Shown: positions 62,330 through 64,000 of the stretch, one piece after another
Position numbering within the stretch: position 1 is the stretch's first letter
How the letters are laid out: each line of letters begins with the position of its first letter
Made by a program: the position numbers and the translations under genes
Notes under the pieces: generated by a model
Told to the model about the DNA's origin: nothing
Seen by the model: the letters and a program-made list of their open reading frames with translations, nothing else
Database searches by the model: none
Origin: Struthidea cinerea
Taxonomy: Eukaryota > Chordata > Aves > Passeriformes > Corcoracidae
NCBI GenBank assembly: GCA_013397865.1
Contig: VZTI01003649.1
Location: forward strand, 1,423,386-1,487,385
Length of the DNA stretch: 64,000 bases
Direction of reading: 5' to 3'

Positions 62330-62597
62330 AGATTAATGTCATCGTGACTATCTGCCTCTGCCTAATCAGATAATCTAATATAGCTGGTTTTAATTATTCT
62401 CACGCCACAGGCATAACTACTTTTTTGTTTTAAAATTTGGGGGTTTGCCACCATGGAAAACAACCAATTCAAAGATGCTGTCAGTAGATGCTTCAGTCTC
62501 TATTGAAGTAGAGAACCAGTTTCGTATTCCCATTTTTCTGTTATTTTTCCTATTTTTATATCTGTACTCAGGTCATCAGTGAGTAATATTCATTTCC

Positions 62598-62909
62598 TTA
62601 GTCTTCTGACAGAGAAGGAACTTCTTGATAAATTGTTGGCTTCAGTGGGTTGATTTGCCAACTTATTTTCTCCAGTTTGATTACATTATTCCTCAATGTG
62701 GCATCAGTCAGAGGATGAGAAAAAGGCAAAGGCATTCCATTTACAGAGAAGCCCATTTCAGATGCCACAGAGAGCAGTGGATCAGTTGATGCCAGTTTAA
62801 AGTCTTCCCAGTTCTGCAAAGGATAGATTCTTAGTCTGATTTCTTTCTGTGACTCTGGCAGGCCTTCACACTCCCTCATAACAAAATATCTAAAATGTAG
62901 GGATATCAT
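62598..62909 (-). other. Unidentified 103-codon ORF, minus strand
   Basis: An ORF of 103 codons from ATG at 62909 to TAA at 62600-62598; upstream in the same frame there are seven further codons before a stop at 62933-62931. The translation has a balanced, globular-protein-like composition (for example IRLRIYPLQNWEDFKLAS and NGMPLPFSHPLTDATL) rather than the Lys/Phe/Leu-poor or homopolymeric look of most intronic ORFs nearby. I do not recognise the family. It may be a chance ORF, an exon of an antisense gene, or a decayed retrocopy. No splice sites were convincingly identified. Confidence 0.3.
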
Positions 62910-64000
62910 TCTCCAGAGACAATTGATCCTTTACAAACAGGTATTCATCCTGAATTCTCTTGACTTCTCTTTATTACTTACTTCTTCTCTATGAACAAAT
63001 CTCTCTTGGAATGGAAAAGCCTCACTATGGGCTCTTTGTAGCTATTTTTTCAATATTTTACACTGCTCTGTTTTCACTGATGCTTGCAGACAGAGCAGAG
63101 AGATGTGGTAGTGCTAGCAAGGATGTAGAATATCTCTGTGCACACTTTATGTACCTTCTTAGATTAATATCATTACAAAACAGACCTTTCTCAGAGGGAC
63201 TTCGGAGCAGACTACCTCTCCTCCATTTATATTGGTTCACACAGGATCTAGGCATTTTCTAATTCTCTTGCTTAAAAAATAAAAAAAAGGCTTTATAAAA
63301 CCTAGTGATCAATCGACCACTGCTAAGATTATTTGAGGAAGGGGCATGCCAGCCTGTCTAAGCACACAGTAGGAAGCGTTTACAAGAAGTTATATGCTTC
63401 TTCAAAAGATCTGATCTGCTTGCTGAAATGCTCAGTAGTGGGACAAAGGGAGAAAAGATCTGGTGGGTTGTGAGAGAAGGTACTGAACACACACTACATA
63501 AATCATCAAGAAGGCAGCAACCCAAGAATAGTCCTTTCAACAAGTAGAGTTCTTTTTTCTGTTAAAAAACTTGGTGTAGCCACAAATCAACAATCTCTCT
63601 CATGGATTCACTGAGCGAAAACTCTTTCCTACATTGTCTTTAGGAAGTGAAGTCTGGGAAACTGTGGATGAAGAGTAATTCTTTCTGTTCTCTTGAATAG
63701 TTCAAAAAGGTTAAGTATGGTTGTTGAAATTCTGTACATGGTAGGCTTAGACTGGGTTTTGTTATCTTCATCCAAACATGATGCTTGTCCTTTGGGCTAT
63801 GTGTCTGGTAAGTGCAGTGCTTGAACCAAGCAACAGAGAACCGTCTTCATTCTGGTTTCAAGTGTCATATTAAAAAACTGCACTGGGAGAGAATTTGCTG
63901 AAGTACTGCAAATAATAAAAATAGCAATTAAGTACCAGTAGCAAATACACCTAGCTGTTGAGATGTTCCTAGAAACAGCCTAATGTAATGCAATGTCAAG

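Larger units (their letters stand above)
59108..64000 (+). other. Last DCAF5 intron in window (incomplete)
   Basis: Starts with donor GTAAGA; its acceptor and the final coding exon are not in the window. Two features stand out: a segment at about 61900-62460 with a POU octamer and an X-box-like motif, and a minus-strand ORF at 62598-62909. No CR1 is seen. Confidence 0.88.

Noticed and set aside
59108..64000. Search for the final DCAF5 exon
   Set aside because: No AG-preceded segment encoding the expected Ile-Trp continuation was found; the exon must lie beyond the window.

Overview
This 64 kb window is vertebrate nuclear DNA, most likely from a bird. The gene content is one large spliced gene with long AT-rich introns. 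The only recognisable interspersed repeats are CR1 LINE fragments, two of which keep the 3' octamer tails (ATTCTRTG type) typical of avian and other archosaur or turtle genomes. I see no bacterial, viral or organellar features, no operons, and no rRNA, tRNA or CRISPR.

The gene is DCAF5 (DDB1- and CUL4-associated factor 5, formerly WDR22), on the + strand. Seven consecutive internal coding exons are present: 6217-6360, 10634-10670, 13042-13181, 17447-17576, 33666-33879, 47928-47994 and 58980-59107. All have GT-AG borders and compatible reading phases. They join into 860 nt of open frame, about 287 codons, covering most of the WD40 propeller (roughly human residues 72-358, from memory). The 5' exon (start codon and first strands of the propeller) lies upstream of the window. 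The large last exon (end of the seventh blade and the acidic, serine-rich C-terminal half) lies downstream. With the nine-exon layout I recall for mammals these would be exons 2-8.

Layout: 1-6216 is the end of the upstream intron and contains an old interrupted CR1 copy near 1.6-2.4 kb. 6.2-17.6 kb holds four exons separated by introns of 2.4-4.3 kb. 17.6-33.7 kb is a 16.1 kb intron. 33.9-47.9 kb is a 14.0 kb intron with two TA-type microsatellites and two CR1 pieces in opposite orientation near 44.6-45.6 kb. 48.0-59.0 kb is an 11.0 kb intron with the best preserved CR1 (55.9-56.5 kb, minus strand). 59.1-64.0 kb is the beginning of the last intron, with an X-box-like motif and an unexplained 103-codon minus-strand ORF.

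The protein is a substrate receptor of the CUL4-DDB1 (CRL4) E3 ubiquitin ligase. The two WDIR motifs of the DDB1-binding type are encoded in the third and fourth exons shown here. I do not find a previously undescribed multi-gene system. The observations worth checking are splicing-related, repeat-related and possible regulatory or coding islands inside the introns.
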